Positions 1 through 13,300 of a stretch of 64,000 nt of DNA are shown one piece after another. The DNA is from Utricularia gibba. Lineage: Eukaryota; Streptophyta; Magnoliopsida; Lamiales; Lentibulariaceae. The position numbers and the translations under genes were made by a program. Each line of letters starts with the position of its first letter. Position 1 is the first letter of the stretch. The notes beneath the pieces are model-generated. The model searched no databases, was not told where the DNA came from, and saw only the letters and a program-made list of their open reading frames with translations. The DNA lies in NCBI GenBank assembly GCA_002189035.1, contig NEEC01000009.1:1798001-1862000 (forward strand), in the 5' to 3' direction.

Positions 1-159
1 TGTAGAGTTGCTTATTTTTTAATATTTTATTATAAAAATAAAATTATAATTAATTGCAATATTTACGTTCATATACTTAAATAAATGATTGTATTTGTTT
101 TATTAAAATTATTGTGAAATTTTAAAAAAAATAATTAAATAATTGCTTGATCGGTTCAG

Positions 160-3027
160 AAACTGGGCTGGAGAGGACGATTCGATCATCGGCACGAATC
201 AAGGGAAAAGATGGCGACAAAATCCTGTACCAGTGCAGTTTCGATGTCCCGCGGAGTTTTGGGGAAGTGGGTGCAATCCTCGTCGAAAACCAGAATCGTC
301 AGGAGGTGTTCATTACCACCATCGTCTTGCAGGGCTTCGCCAATGGTGATATCGAGTTCACTTGTGATTCTTGGGTTCACTCCAAGTTCGAAAACCCCGA
401 GAAGAGGATCTTTTTCGCCAGCAAGGTGGGTGTGCATTTTCGTTAACGTCGATTATTGGGATAATTGAATTGGGAGTCGTCTTGCAGTCGTACTTGCCGA
501 GCGAAACTCCGAGTGGGCTGAGGCGACTCAGGGATAAGGACCTCAACAATCTCCGTGGAGATGGAAAAGGAGAGCGTAAGAAAGGTGACAGGATTTATGA
601 CTACGATGTGTACAATGATCTCGGAGAACCTGATACCAGCGATGAGTTGGCTCGTCCGGTTCTTGGTGGCGCGCAGCACCCTTATCCCCGTCGATGTAGA
701 ACCGGGAGGCCCAAAACTAAGGAAGGTTAGAAGAGTTTGTTGTAGATGACTATCGTTGCCTATCTGCCTATCACAACCCAGGTTCTGTTAAAAATGTTGC
801 AGATCCGTTGTCTGAAACAAGGAGCTTGTCCGTGTACATTCCTAGAGATGAAGCATTTTCGGAAGTAAAGCTAGCAACATTTGGGGCCAACTCACTGAAA
901 GGAGTCACACATTCTCTGGTTCCTTCGTTGAAGGCTTTTATTGTAGATGAAGACAAAGGGTTCCCCGATTTTACAGAGATAGACGCACTTTTCAAGCAAG
1001 GGACTGAACTTCCTACATCTAAGTTCAACGTTTCATTGAGAGATATGGTACCCAACATTCTTAAGGCTGCATCGGATGCAAAGAGAAGCATCCTGCGTTT
1101 CGAGGCCCCTGAACTAATTGAGAGTAAGTGACTCATCAAGAATTCTGAAACCTGTACAAACAAATGTATCACAATGTTACTCTGCAATGGTCTCTCAGGA
1201 GACGCTTTTTCCTGGATGAAAGATTCTGAATTTGCTAGACAAACGTTAGCTGGTGTCAATCCCTGCTGCATTAAGCTGCTAGAGGTGTGTTGTACATTCT
1301 CGTTTGGTCGTTTCTTCTTCTTGCAACTTTTGGTCTTACCGTGGAGATTAACCTTAGGAATGGCCAGTGAAGAGTAGGCTTGACCCTGCAGTCAATGGAC
1401 CAGCTGAATCTGCAATCACCAAAGAGATGGTGGAGAAAGAGATTGGAGGACACACAACCGTTGAAGAGGTGGGCACTGGCAACTGAAGCACAAGGATCGT
1501 GCATCCATCATAGTAACTTGATCTTTTGGTTGTGTGCAGGCTTTGAAACAAAAGAAGCTTTTTGTCTTGGATTACCATGATCTGCTATTGCCATATGTGC
1601 ACCAGGTAAGGGAGTTGAAGGGAAGAACTCTTTATGGCTCAAGGACATTGTTTTTCCTAACGCCTGAAGGGACATTGCAACCTCTAGCCATCGAGCTGAC
1701 TCGACCTCCCACAAATGGTAAGCCACTATGGAGGCAAGTATTTCAGCCTTCTGGGGATGCTACTTGCTTGTGGCTATGGGCGTTAGCCAAGGCTCATGTC
1801 TTGGCTCATGACTCCGGTTATCATCAGTTAGTGAGCCACTGGTAACTCGCTGTTATACTTCTACTGGAAAACAGAAACCATTCATCGTTCTTGTCTAAAG
1901 ATAGTTGTCTTCACAGGTTGAGAACTCACTGTTGCACAGAGCCTTACATCATAGCGGCCAACAGACAAATGAGTGCAATGCACCCAATCTATCGGCTGTT
2001 GCATCCTCACTTTCGATACACCATGGAAATCAATGCTCTGGCTCGTGAGGCCCTTATAAATGCCAGTGGGATTATCGAGTATTCCTTCTCTCCTGGAAAG
2101 TACTCCATGTTGCTGAGCTCTGTTGTTTATGATCAGCATTGGAGGTTCGACTTACAGGCTCTACCTGCAGACTTGATCAATAGGTATGCACATGCATTAA
2201 ACAAAAAAAATTGAACACTTGATAATGGAGTTCTGGAAAATTCTTCTCTAATGGTCACTCTTGCCAGGGGAATGGCGGTGAAAGATCCAAATGCACCCCA
2301 TGGTCTGAAAATGACGGTTGAAGACTACCCATATGCAAATGATGGGTTACTTCTCTGGGATGCAATCAAACAGTGGGTCACTGACTACGTCTCCTACTAC
2401 TATCCGGATTCAGCTACAGTGCAATCAGACACCGAGCTCCAAGCATGGTGGACAGAAATCCGGACCATCGGACATGGGGATAAGAAGAACGAGACATGGT
2501 GGCCATCACCATCCAACCCAGGTAACCTGATCGAAATACTAGTGACTATCATCTGGGTGGCTTCAGGGCACCACGCAGCTGTGAACTTTGGGCAATATGA
2601 GTACGGTGGTTACTTCCCAAATCGCCCCACAATCGCTAGAACGGAAATGCCGACAGAAGATGCGAGTGATGCTGAATTTAAGCAGTTTTTGGAGGATCCA
2701 GTGGGCTTCCTACTGAATTGCTTCCCCTCACAGCTTCAAGCCATGAAAGTCATATCCGTTTTAGATGTCCTATCGAGCCACTCCCCCGATGAGGAGTACA
2801 TAGGCGGGCAGATTCAACCCTCTTGGGCGGACAACCCGGCGATCAAGGCGGCGTTCCAGAAGTTCCAGAGCAATCTGAAGGAACTTGAGAGCACCATCGA
2901 TGCGAGGAATGCAAATTTGGAACTGAAGAACAGATCCGGCGCCGGCGTTGTGCCCTACGAGCTTCTCAAACCATATTCTCACGCCGGCGTGACCGGAAGC
3001 GGCGTCCCCAACAGCATCTCTATTTAG
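160..3027 (+). CDS. LOX: 13-lipoxygenase, chloroplast type, 5'-truncated by window edge
   Basis: Adds oxygen to linolenic/linoleic acid at C13 in the plastid, the entry step to jasmonates and green-leaf volatiles. Exons read as 160-425, 488-725, 803-1123, 1199-1284, 1358-1468, 1540-1841, 1917-2183 and 2268-3027, all with GT-AG borders. The first exon holds the end of the PLAT domain ([18 protein letters not shown]). The catalytic domain has the iron-binding helix [12 protein letters not shown] (about 1813-1841), the second iron site [13 protein letters not shown] (about 2559-2597) and the C-terminal isoleucine ligand in [17 protein letters not shown] and the NSISI end match type-2 (13-) lipoxygenases better than 9-LOX. 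The transit peptide and first PLAT strands should lie left of base 1; bases 1-159 are AT-rich and look intronic, with a TTCAG acceptor at 155-159. No frameshift is seen. Regiospecificity is inferred from family resemblance. Confidence 0.93.
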
Positions 3028-3600
3028 GTGGTGGGCCCACCAAATATTGTGTTTTTTTAATAAAAAGCATATTCTTATTCTGCTTTCTGTATAATGGGCT
3101 GCGGATCCGCAACTATTTAAGAGCCCATTAAGGTTCCAACAACGCAGGAGGATGGATTGGATATGATGTAGCGGTTATTTTACGACACTCGGTTTGTATC
3201 TCTTCCTCGATTGAATCTGCAAATTGGTATCGGTTTCTGATTGTTGTTGAAGCTCTGGTGTTTTTTTAGCTGCTATCGCGACGGCTTTTTGTTGATACGG
3301 AATCGGTATCAGCTTTTTGTTAACAAAAGAATGCAATTCGCATTCTTGATAATACCAAGATGATACCAGATCCACTGAAAAAGGTCAGCAATGTTATCTT
3401 TTAGCTGAAGTGAAGATCATCCGAGGATTGAATTCTTATTGGTCTCGCAGGCCACAGCGACCTTCTCATCCTCTCGGGCATGCTATAAACCTTGGAGGCT
3501 TCTAAAAGACAGGTTCCGCTTCAGGCCCTGTAAAACCATCGATGTTGACCCGAACTCCGCCATGGATTTTGAAACTAGAAAAACTCAGTGAGCGAGCTAC
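3028..3600. other. spacer between converging LOX and EF-P-like genes
   Basis: Holds the 3' end of the lipoxygenase transcript (an AATAAA-like stretch near 3058-3064) and, on the other strand, the 3' untranslated region of the EF-P-like gene. No coding frame resembles a known protein. Confidence 0.5.
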
Positions 3601-5642
3601 TTACTTGCCAATATACGATTTATCTGTTGTGTTGATGAAAATCTTGTCTCCTGCCGTGACATGGGCTGGGACCTGATATGTTATGCAACGAAGAAGCCGA
3701 TGAGGCCTTAACATCCATCTGAAGGAGAAGAGGGTGGAGGAGATGTTACCTGGACAATGATGCCATTATCCAGCAAAACCCTCTTATAACTGTGGATCAG
3801 GGAGAAAGCCATGATGATCGTCTGATCACATGCTAGAACTGTGTGTATCATACTCAGGGGATACAGATGGACTTACGGAGTCGGGCCGCTACCCTTGATC
3901 GTCTGAGCTGCTTCAGTAACAGTGCACGTCACTCGAGTTGGAATGGACACTGACAATGGCCTTTCATCGTATAGCTGGACAGTGACCTTCATGTCATCTG
4001 TTGAGGAGCACAGTTCAAACTCCATCCCAATTGGAATATGTGAAGGGTAGTATTTCCAATTTACTGAGCATGACCTTGTTCTAGCAAAAAGCATGACACA
4101 GAAGTCTAGAATCTTGCTCAAAACAGCAGAATGTGATAGCAAAACAGGCTATTCAATGACAAGGAAACATGTTTCGAATTCGAAGCTTTGCCTGTTACAC
4201 TTGTCTAATGCATAAACTTTTCTATTTTGGCATTTAGATGTCTTAGACATTCTTTCAACATGTTCTAGGCAAGGGAAAAGATAAATTCAGCATAAGGTAA
4301 TTACCCTGAAGAAATGCAATGGAGTCACCAAACAAGTGACTAGGAACTTCCAGCTGGTTATACGTATCAGGCCTGGAAAAGACACCATACAAAACCTTAT
4401 AGACAAGGTAAAGCGGTTCACAAAACAACTTCAGATAAACAACACAAATGGAAACACTCACTCCATTAACACAATGTTTCCAGTTTCGTCGTCGGTGTAA
4501 AGATATGAAAATGACTTCTCTCTAACATATATCTCTGCAAAGGAACACCATACACCCATCAGCATAAACTGCTTCCTTTTAAACATGATGTGTATGTATA
4601 GAAAGCCTCTTTAGTTAACACAACACCAATGCTTTCTTTTTTCTTACTTTCTACAGGCTCATCGGTACGCAACCTCTCATTGACTTTGCTTCCGTTATCG
4701 ACATCCCGCAGCTCCACCTATTATAGTTTAAGATAAGAGAAGATTATTCAAATTTAAACTCTTTCTCATTTCTGATACACACCCAGAATTCGAATTCGAA
4801 AGCTTTAAAAGCATACTCTACAAATGCTGAACCACAGAGGATGCAAGCATAACACAAATGATCAAAACATGTGTACTCAATATCAAGTAAACCAATCAGC
4901 TGAGTTAATGAAGATCACCTGTATGATAGCTCCTCCTCTTCCTTGAGTGGTATGCTGAGCTTTTACAACCTATTATGATAAGGTCATGCGCAGTCACAAC
5001 TTTGAGACTGGTTAGTTGAACACAGAAATGCTACTGCAAACCTTTGAGCTGTACATTTGTGTACCTCAAAGAGCTTCCCTGCATATCAGAAAGGATCCAT
5101 CCAGCAGCAAGTGTCAAGATTTCCAGTGGTTTGGAAATTAATCATATTCAGAAACTGCTCTGAAAACATACCTCTTCTTTCAATGACATTTCCAGGTCTT
5201 ACCTGGGCAACAAAAAAATCCAGGAAAATCAAAAGGTAAATTAAGTACATGGATGATTATAAATCCCTGGCACCTCATGATCTAATGAGCATAATATTAG
5301 CGCATAGATAGCATCTGAAGAGTTCAAGTACTACTTTGAGGTAAAGTGAGGAATTTTCACGATTGAGTTCGGTTAATCGGGAAAAAAAAAAAGAAATCAG
5401 ACATGAATAGGTAATCAGTTTTCGGGCCAAGGGGAGACGTATACATCACCACCGGTGAATCGGGCGTAGCGGAGCTGCATGGTTGACCATGAAGGGTAGC
5501 TGAAGCTTCCCCCAGCCAAATGGTGCGGTCCATCAGGGTTTCTGTCTGTTAGAGAAGTTTGACAACCGTGGCGGATTGTGGATGAAGCGCCGCCGATGTA
5601 GGAACGGAGAATCGCCGGAAAGCGTTTACTGAGAAGTCGCAT
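3601..5642 (-). CDS. EF-P-like translation elongation factor, probably mitochondrial
   Basis: EF-P helps ribosomes through stalling motifs such as polyproline. Ten exons (minus strand): 5642-5445, 5202-5172, 5078-5065, 4969-4919, 4717-4648, 4534-4462, 4372-4305, 3997-3877, 3789-3750 and 3672-3601, summing to 738 nt (245 aa). Residues 1-66 are an Arg-rich presequence (MRLLSKRFPAILRSYIGG), followed by the N-terminal KOW-like domain (VRPGNVIERRGKLFEVVKAQ), the central OB domain (YNQLEVPSHLFGDSIAFLQ) and the C-terminal OB domain ending in YKRVLLDNG and SYIGK. The third exon is only 14 nt but is needed for GKLFE. The tip loop reads QGRGGA, with Arg where bacterial EF-P usually has the modified Lys. 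The ATG at 5642 is the first in frame. Organelle targeting is inferred from the presequence and from resemblance to the plant mitochondrial EF-P family. Confidence 0.9.
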
Positions 5643-6130
5643 TTTGTCGCCGTCGCGATAATCTGGTCACCGATTACAGAGAAATTTGCAGGCAGATGTA
5701 TTTCCGAAACGCGTTCAATATCCAGACGAGGGAACGTGCCGGCCCTGAAAGGTCCGGCTCTAAAAGGCACGGCCCGTAGTGCCGGCCAGTGGCCCCTCGA
5801 GCCTACAAATAACACATTTTTTCACGGCCTGTGTAACTCAGAGGTCCGGCGGGCTCAGGCTGGGCTTGAACAGGTGCTGCCCCGTACCCATATCTCGGGC
5901 GTTTAGATTAGGATTTCCGTGTGCATAGATTTGCAGACGACCGGAGAAGTCCACGGTGGAAGAAAGAGACGCTTATCTCAACAGGAAAGGGAGGCTAGTG
6001 ATGAATAAACACAAACACACTGAATATCTCAAGGAACACCAACAGACAGGAGACTCTGTAGTTCATATGCCACACTCCATATATATTTCATACCCAGGTG
6101 AATGAACTCTGCAACACTCGGTGTGCTGCA
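5643..6130. other. spacer between EF-P-like gene and alpha-tubulin gene
   Basis: Contains the promoter and leader of the EF-P-like gene (minus strand, reading away from here) and the 3' untranslated region of the tubulin gene. A GC-rich stretch at 5730-5800 (repeated CCGGC) lies just upstream of the EF-P-like ATG. No gene seen. Confidence 0.4.
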
Positions 6131-8191
<2,061 letters not shown>

Positions 8192-8701
8192 TCTCCTTTC
8201 TTCCCCCCACCGATTCCCGACTTTGGTCGAATGAAATGGAGGGCCTCTGCAGCCCAACCACCGCTACAATTGATTGGTGACAGAAAAGGATCCCGGAGCG
8301 ACTTCCTCATTTTCTCTGTAACAATCAATCAACGGATCGATGCAGACGTCCACCGGAACCCGGTGGGGGCGATGTAGAGGATAACTGGTTAGGCAGACTC
8401 CCGTCTGTTTTCTCCATGGGCCCATCACTTCCTTTGTTGACGAAGTCAACTTCTTCTATTCCATTATTGCCCTCAACCCTTGTACAAATAATTTCCAAGC
8501 TTCAATAATTAATATAAATTAATCCACCTGCTTTACTAATTTAGTTTATATTTTTAATATATTTACCTAAAAAATCGGAATAATCATATTTTATTATTTT
8601 GCTGGAATTCTTGACCATCCAAAAATGGTGGATTATCATCCAGCCACAAAGTCCAAGGTCTGTCTTTTGAAAAAGCAATCCCACTTTGAGCACAATGTCG
8701 G
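8192..8701. promoter_or_regulatory. divergent promoter region, alpha-tubulin (-) / P450 (+)
   Basis: Holds the tubulin leader, a CT-rich stretch on the + strand just upstream of its ATG (8183-8215), and an AT-rich core (8500-8600). The P450 start follows at 8702. No further gene. I did not identify defined cis-elements with confidence. Confidence 0.4.
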
Positions 8702-10498
8702 ATGTTCATTCCAAGCATGGAGGTCTGGTTCCCATTAGCTCTTGTTACACTTTTTGCAATTCTCATCTTTGCTCTACAGAGGACAAGAAGATCCAGAAAC
8801 AAGGCTTTGAATCTCCCTCCAGGTAGCTATGGATGGCCTCTGGTGGGAGAATCACTTGATTTTTTTGCAGCTGGAATTGAGGGTGTGCCCGAGAGATTCA
8901 CAGCGTCGAGAGTGGAGAAATACAATTCTGCAGTGTTCAAAACTAGCCTGTTGGGAGAGAAGATGATTGTGCTCTGTGGAGCAGCAGGCAATAAGTTTTT
9001 GTTCAGCAATGAAAATAAGCTTGTCACTCTTTGGTGGCCTCCTTCTGTGAGGAAGCTGCTTGGGCCATGCTTGTCAACAACCCTGGAGAAGAAGGAAAAC
9101 AGATGAGGAAGTTGATGTCTTCTTTTTTGAATCCTGAAAAATTTACAAGGCTTTATGTTACAACTATGGATTTGGTTACTCAGCAGCATGTAAAGCGCCA
9201 CTGGGAAGGTATCAATTTCAAAACTTTCACTCCCATTTTCATTGTGCAACTTTTATAAGAGTCAGCTGTCACTGTATCTCCTTAGTTGTATATTGAGAAG
9301 GAGTGTGTGAGGTGTTTGCAACTGCTTAACTTCATTTGCATATCTTCAATGAACTTCCATGATTGGAAAGGTGAACGATACTGTAGCATGATATCTGTGT
9401 AGGTAAAGATGAAGTGGTAATGTTTCCAACAGCCAAATTGTACACATTTGAATTGGTATGCCGCCTGTTCATGAGCATGGAGGATTCAGAGCAGATATCA
9501 AAGTTTGGTGATTTGTTCGAAACCTTCATGAAAGGGGTGATTTCTCTTCCCTTCAGCTTCCCTGGAACAAGATTCTACAATGCAAACAAAGCTGCGGATC
9601 TTATAAGAAAACAACTTGGAAGTCTGATCAGAGAAAGAAAAGCAGCTTTGGAAAAACAGCAGAGTGATGCTGCTCCTCAGGATCTTCTGACTCATTTGCT
9701 CGTTACACCGGACGAAACTGGAAAGTTTATGCCTGAATCGATCATCATAAACAACTTGCTGCTGTTGCTGTTCGCTGGTCATGATACATCCAGCTCCACA
9801 ATAACCATGATGATGAAGTACCTTTCAGAGCTTCCTGAGGTCTATGAAGGTGTACTGAAAGGTGAGATTCTTGTTGAATTTTCAACATGTTTTAACGTGC
9901 GGATGTTGTTCACTGCTGGCTTCCTGTGTGCGTATCATACGAACAGAACAACTGGAAATTGCGAGGGGTAAAGAAGCCGATGATTTCCTCAGATGGGAAG
10001 ACATACAAAAGATGAGATACTCATGGAATGTGGTTTCTGAAGTGATCAGACTGGCACCTCCTGTTATAGGCGCTTTTCGAGAGGCATTGACTGATATCAC
10101 CTATGCCGGATACAACATTCCCAAGGGGTGGAAGGTAGTTCATCCTCGCAGAAAACATGGGGTTCATCAACAATAAAACACTGACCTTGACTGTCAAAAT
10201 GCAGATTACCTGGAGCTCAGCCTTCACACACAGAGATCCTAACTTGTTCCCGGACTGCAACCAGCTTGATCCATCGAGATATGAAGGATCAGGGCCAGTC
10301 CCATATTCATATGTGGCGTTTGGAGGAGGCCCACGGATGTGTCTAGGAAAGGAGTTTGCTCGCTTGGAGATACTCATATTTCTTCACAATATCATCAAAA
10401 GGTTCAGGTGGAAGCTGAAGATACCAGATGAGAAGGTAGTTTATGATCCTATGCCAACTCCAGTTGAGGGGCTTCCTCTCCAGCTTCAGTCATATTGA
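8702..10498 (+). pseudogene. CYP716: CYP716-like cytochrome P450 with one-base frameshift in exon 1
   Basis: CYP716 enzymes (CYP85 clan) oxidise triterpene scaffolds at the ER; the substrate here cannot be told. Exons 8702-9208, 9403-9861, 9947-10134 and 10205-10498. An N-terminal membrane anchor is followed by LPPGSYGWPLVGES, FKTSLLGE and FLFSNENKLV, then the I-helix AGHDTSSS, the EVIRLAPP region (ExxR should fall here) and the heme loop FGGGPRMCLG. The exons sum to 1448 nt, one short of a multiple of three. The break is near 9078-9090: the first frame stops at TGA 9102-9104, while the conserved GEEGKQMRKL continues in the next frame. All other family landmarks are intact. Either a young pseudogene or an assembly error. 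The start may instead be the ATG at 8717, which gives the more usual ME- opening. Confidence 0.85.
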
Positions 10499-11067
10499 AC
10501 TCATAGCATCCACCAGTGACAGCACCTTCGAATAGTGTAATAAATGTTCAGAAAATTACCATAGTTTTACATTGCAGTAAAGGAAACCCAAGAATGATGA
10601 GGTCCTATTTGTTGTAGTCACAACGACGTGCTTTTACTGTACTGAAGCAAACCGACAAAAAGATACAATCAAAAGCTCAGTTAAGGATGCACTCATGCAT
10701 CTGGTGCTAAGGACCCTTGAACTGCCTGCACTAAAGGAGGGCCAACCGTGGACCATTCCTTTGAGAGCATTGGATCGACCATGAATGGGAACGATAGAAG
10801 TATTCAATGGCCATGAATTAATCAACTAAAGGATAATATCACATAATGCTGCAGGAAGAAAGTAAAACATACATGGAGGACCTGAATTCAAGGCTTGCAA
10901 TAACTCAACTCATTTCTTCCTAATTTATCAGTTTCCCTCTAACTTATCATCATCATCATCATCCCTTTCCTCTCTAGATGCTGATATCTACTGCATCACA
11001 ACTCCTGAGTAATGAACCAAGAAAATGACAGACTTGCAAGAAATACTGAAAATCTCAGCATTCTGCT
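10499..11067. other. spacer between converging P450 and GATA genes
   Basis: Contains the 3' untranslated regions of both genes. A short (ATC)n run lies at 10948-10964. No coding frame with family resemblance was found. Confidence 0.45.
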
Positions 11068-12130
11068 CTATGTGACCTTTTCTATAGTTGCTGCTGCATC
11101 CACAACCTTGGTTCTCATTTCAATAACCTTCTTGTGGGAGTTGGAGTGCAGAGATGGGACAAATGTTGGGCTAGCAGCAGGGCGGTATTCAGGGAATAAC
11201 CGGCCAGACTTGTACCGAACACCACAAGCATTGCAAAGTGTTTTTGGGCCCATAGGACCTGTGCGCCATTGGGGAGTTTTGGTGATCTCACAATGCAGGC
11301 ACTTCTTAATCGTCTGAACCTCTTTTGGGGCAGGTGGTGGAGTCATCTTGAGTTTCCTTTTCTTCTGAGATTCAGGTGCATTTGCTTTCATCATCTCCTC
11401 CTCCACAGCAAAATTCTCACTTTCTGAAGGAACAGCAACAAAAGATGTAGGGGTTTCAATGAGCTGAATCCCAGCTCTTGGGTTGAAAGTTGGCGGCCGA
11501 GGCCGCTTACTTCTTGTACGCTGGTAGTTCGAGCTGAGAGGTGGTATGCTTTTCCCTCCAGTTAACGAACTGCTGCTACTGCTGCTGCTCTCTAACACTG
11601 AGACAGGACTACAAGATTGGAAATGCTCAGGTGAAGTCTCCTTCTTGGTTAACAAGTTCTCTTTTCCAATGGTCATCCCCCAAATGAAAATGAGTCCTCA
11701 ACAAAAGTCGACAGCCATTCCAGCTGCACGATATCCTCATACTACACAGAGATGAACCAACTAAAATCAGTTGCATGAAATTTACAAATAGAGCAACAAA
11801 CTACACAGTAAAAAATGCCGCATGTTCTGAGATGGATGATTTTCAAGAACGTAAGTTTAAAGATGAATACAGCATTACAAAAAAAAGCTTGAAAAGGCTC
11901 ACAGGGACGGAGAGCTTGGCTAAGAGGTCATCGGTGTGGCTTCCAGAATAAAGGTTGTCGGCTTCGGGGAATGCAGCACTGCAGATGCTTGTAATGTCTT
12001 TTGAATCACTAGAACCAACCATGTAACCAGCAGCAGCACCACACTCAACATCAGCAGGGAACTTCATCAAATCATCAATAGGATCGAAGAGGTTTCCACA
12101 ATCAATCTCATCAATGAAACTTTGAGCCAT
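11068..12130 (-). pseudogene. GATA: class I GATA zinc-finger transcription factor, frame broken
   Basis: Nuclear DNA-binding protein recognising WGATAR sites. Exon 1 12130-11903 encodes an acidic N-terminus (SFIDEIDCGNLFDPIDDLM). Exon 2 11741-11068 starts [20 protein letters not shown], the conserved class I segment, and later carries the single type-IV finger C-X2-C-X18-C-X2-C followed by [21 protein letters not shown]. The exons total 902 nt, one short of a multiple of three. In exon 2 the frame that starts YEDIV meets TGA at a C5 run (11677-11681, G5 on the coding strand); one more G would restore the reading into MTIGKENLL and the zinc finger. The protein as written would lack the DNA-binding domain. 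This may be a homopolymer consensus error. A probable 5' UTR acceptor (TTCTAG) lies just before the ATG, so a leader intron is likely. Confidence 0.88.
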
Positions 12131-13300
12131 TGCCTAGAAGAATAAGTCACTGAGAATAGATAAAACATTGATAACATTAAGGAACTGAGTAATGTTATAC
12201 AGCTGTGGGTATAAAGCTAAAATGCTATGCTATTCCAAGAGGACACGGGGACTCTGAATTAGCTTAAATGAAAGCAAGCAGTCGGACGTGTCCATGCACT
12301 GCCGTTAAGCAAGATGGTTGTGTGGGGGTTCACATTGTAGCGTTAGATGCTATGAAATATTATTAGCAGAAAGCGACTTCTGTGAGATTCTTGCAGCAAA
12401 TTAGTTGACGAAAAGACAAAAAAACTCAAATAGAATGACCAAATGCCTAACATCACACGCTACCGACAGCCAAGAAATTCAAACTCCCAGAGGAAATAAT
12501 AGACGATTGAAGAAAAGCAGCTGTAAAATCCGATGAAATGATGCAGAAACCTGAAGAAAATTAAACACCTTCAACCCCTGAACAATGGCAAGAGAAAAAA
12601 AGGTGTCGGTATTGTCACCTCTTTCCATCCGTTTTCCCCTCAGCGACGATGGAAAAAAATCTCAAATATGACTCATGGACGCAAGCAGGAAAGGAAGAAA
12701 ACCCAATTTACCATTTCTGCTACCAGCATCACCGAAGTCGTCAAAAGTCAAGATAAAGAGAAAAGAAAAAAAAAAGCAAAGAATTTGAAGTTCAGTCATG
12801 AGTACCCCGGATAACACGCCGTGAACTGGGAACAAAGAAGGCTTTTTTCTTGCACAAAATCAAGAAAAATAAAAAGGGGACAGAGCACATGCAAAGGCTA
12901 ACCTGTTTTCAAATTCAAAACCCCCGACCCAAATGAGCAATCTTCTCCAGTCTCGAGTGAAACGAGCCGGAAAGAAAGGATAATGGCGCACCAAAAGTCC
13001 GAAACACACCCTCAAACAGGACAAAAAGAGTGAAGAAACAAAACAAGAGAAGCCACCAAACTAAAGGATTCTCTCCTCCGCCTTCTCACGGAGAGCTGAG
13101 TTCCTCCTATGCTTCTACTTCACTCGACGCGAAAAGGGGTCCTGAAAAAGAATCAAAAAAGAGCAAATGGTACGTGAAATTGTGGTTTCATTGCAAGCTG
13201 TCCGTCCCCCTCTCCGATCAGTCTCAAAGGTTCACAGTCTTGATGTTAAAGTCTCCTTCTTGACCCCCACTTCACACCCGCCTGCCCCACACGAACTAGA
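12131..13300. other. likely 5' leader, leader intron and promoter of the GATA gene
   Basis: An acceptor-like TTCTAG on the minus strand, immediately upstream of the GATA ATG, suggests a leader intron. The stretch at 12590-13260 is rich in purine runs on the + strand (pyrimidine runs on the transcribed strand), typical of plant leaders. The open frame at 13030-13263 has no recognisable similarity. Confidence 0.35.

Noticed and set aside
1-159. Possible start of the lipoxygenase inside the window
   Set aside because: The sequence is AT-rich, has no ATG in frame with the PLAT exon, and ends with a good splice acceptor, so the first exon must lie outside.
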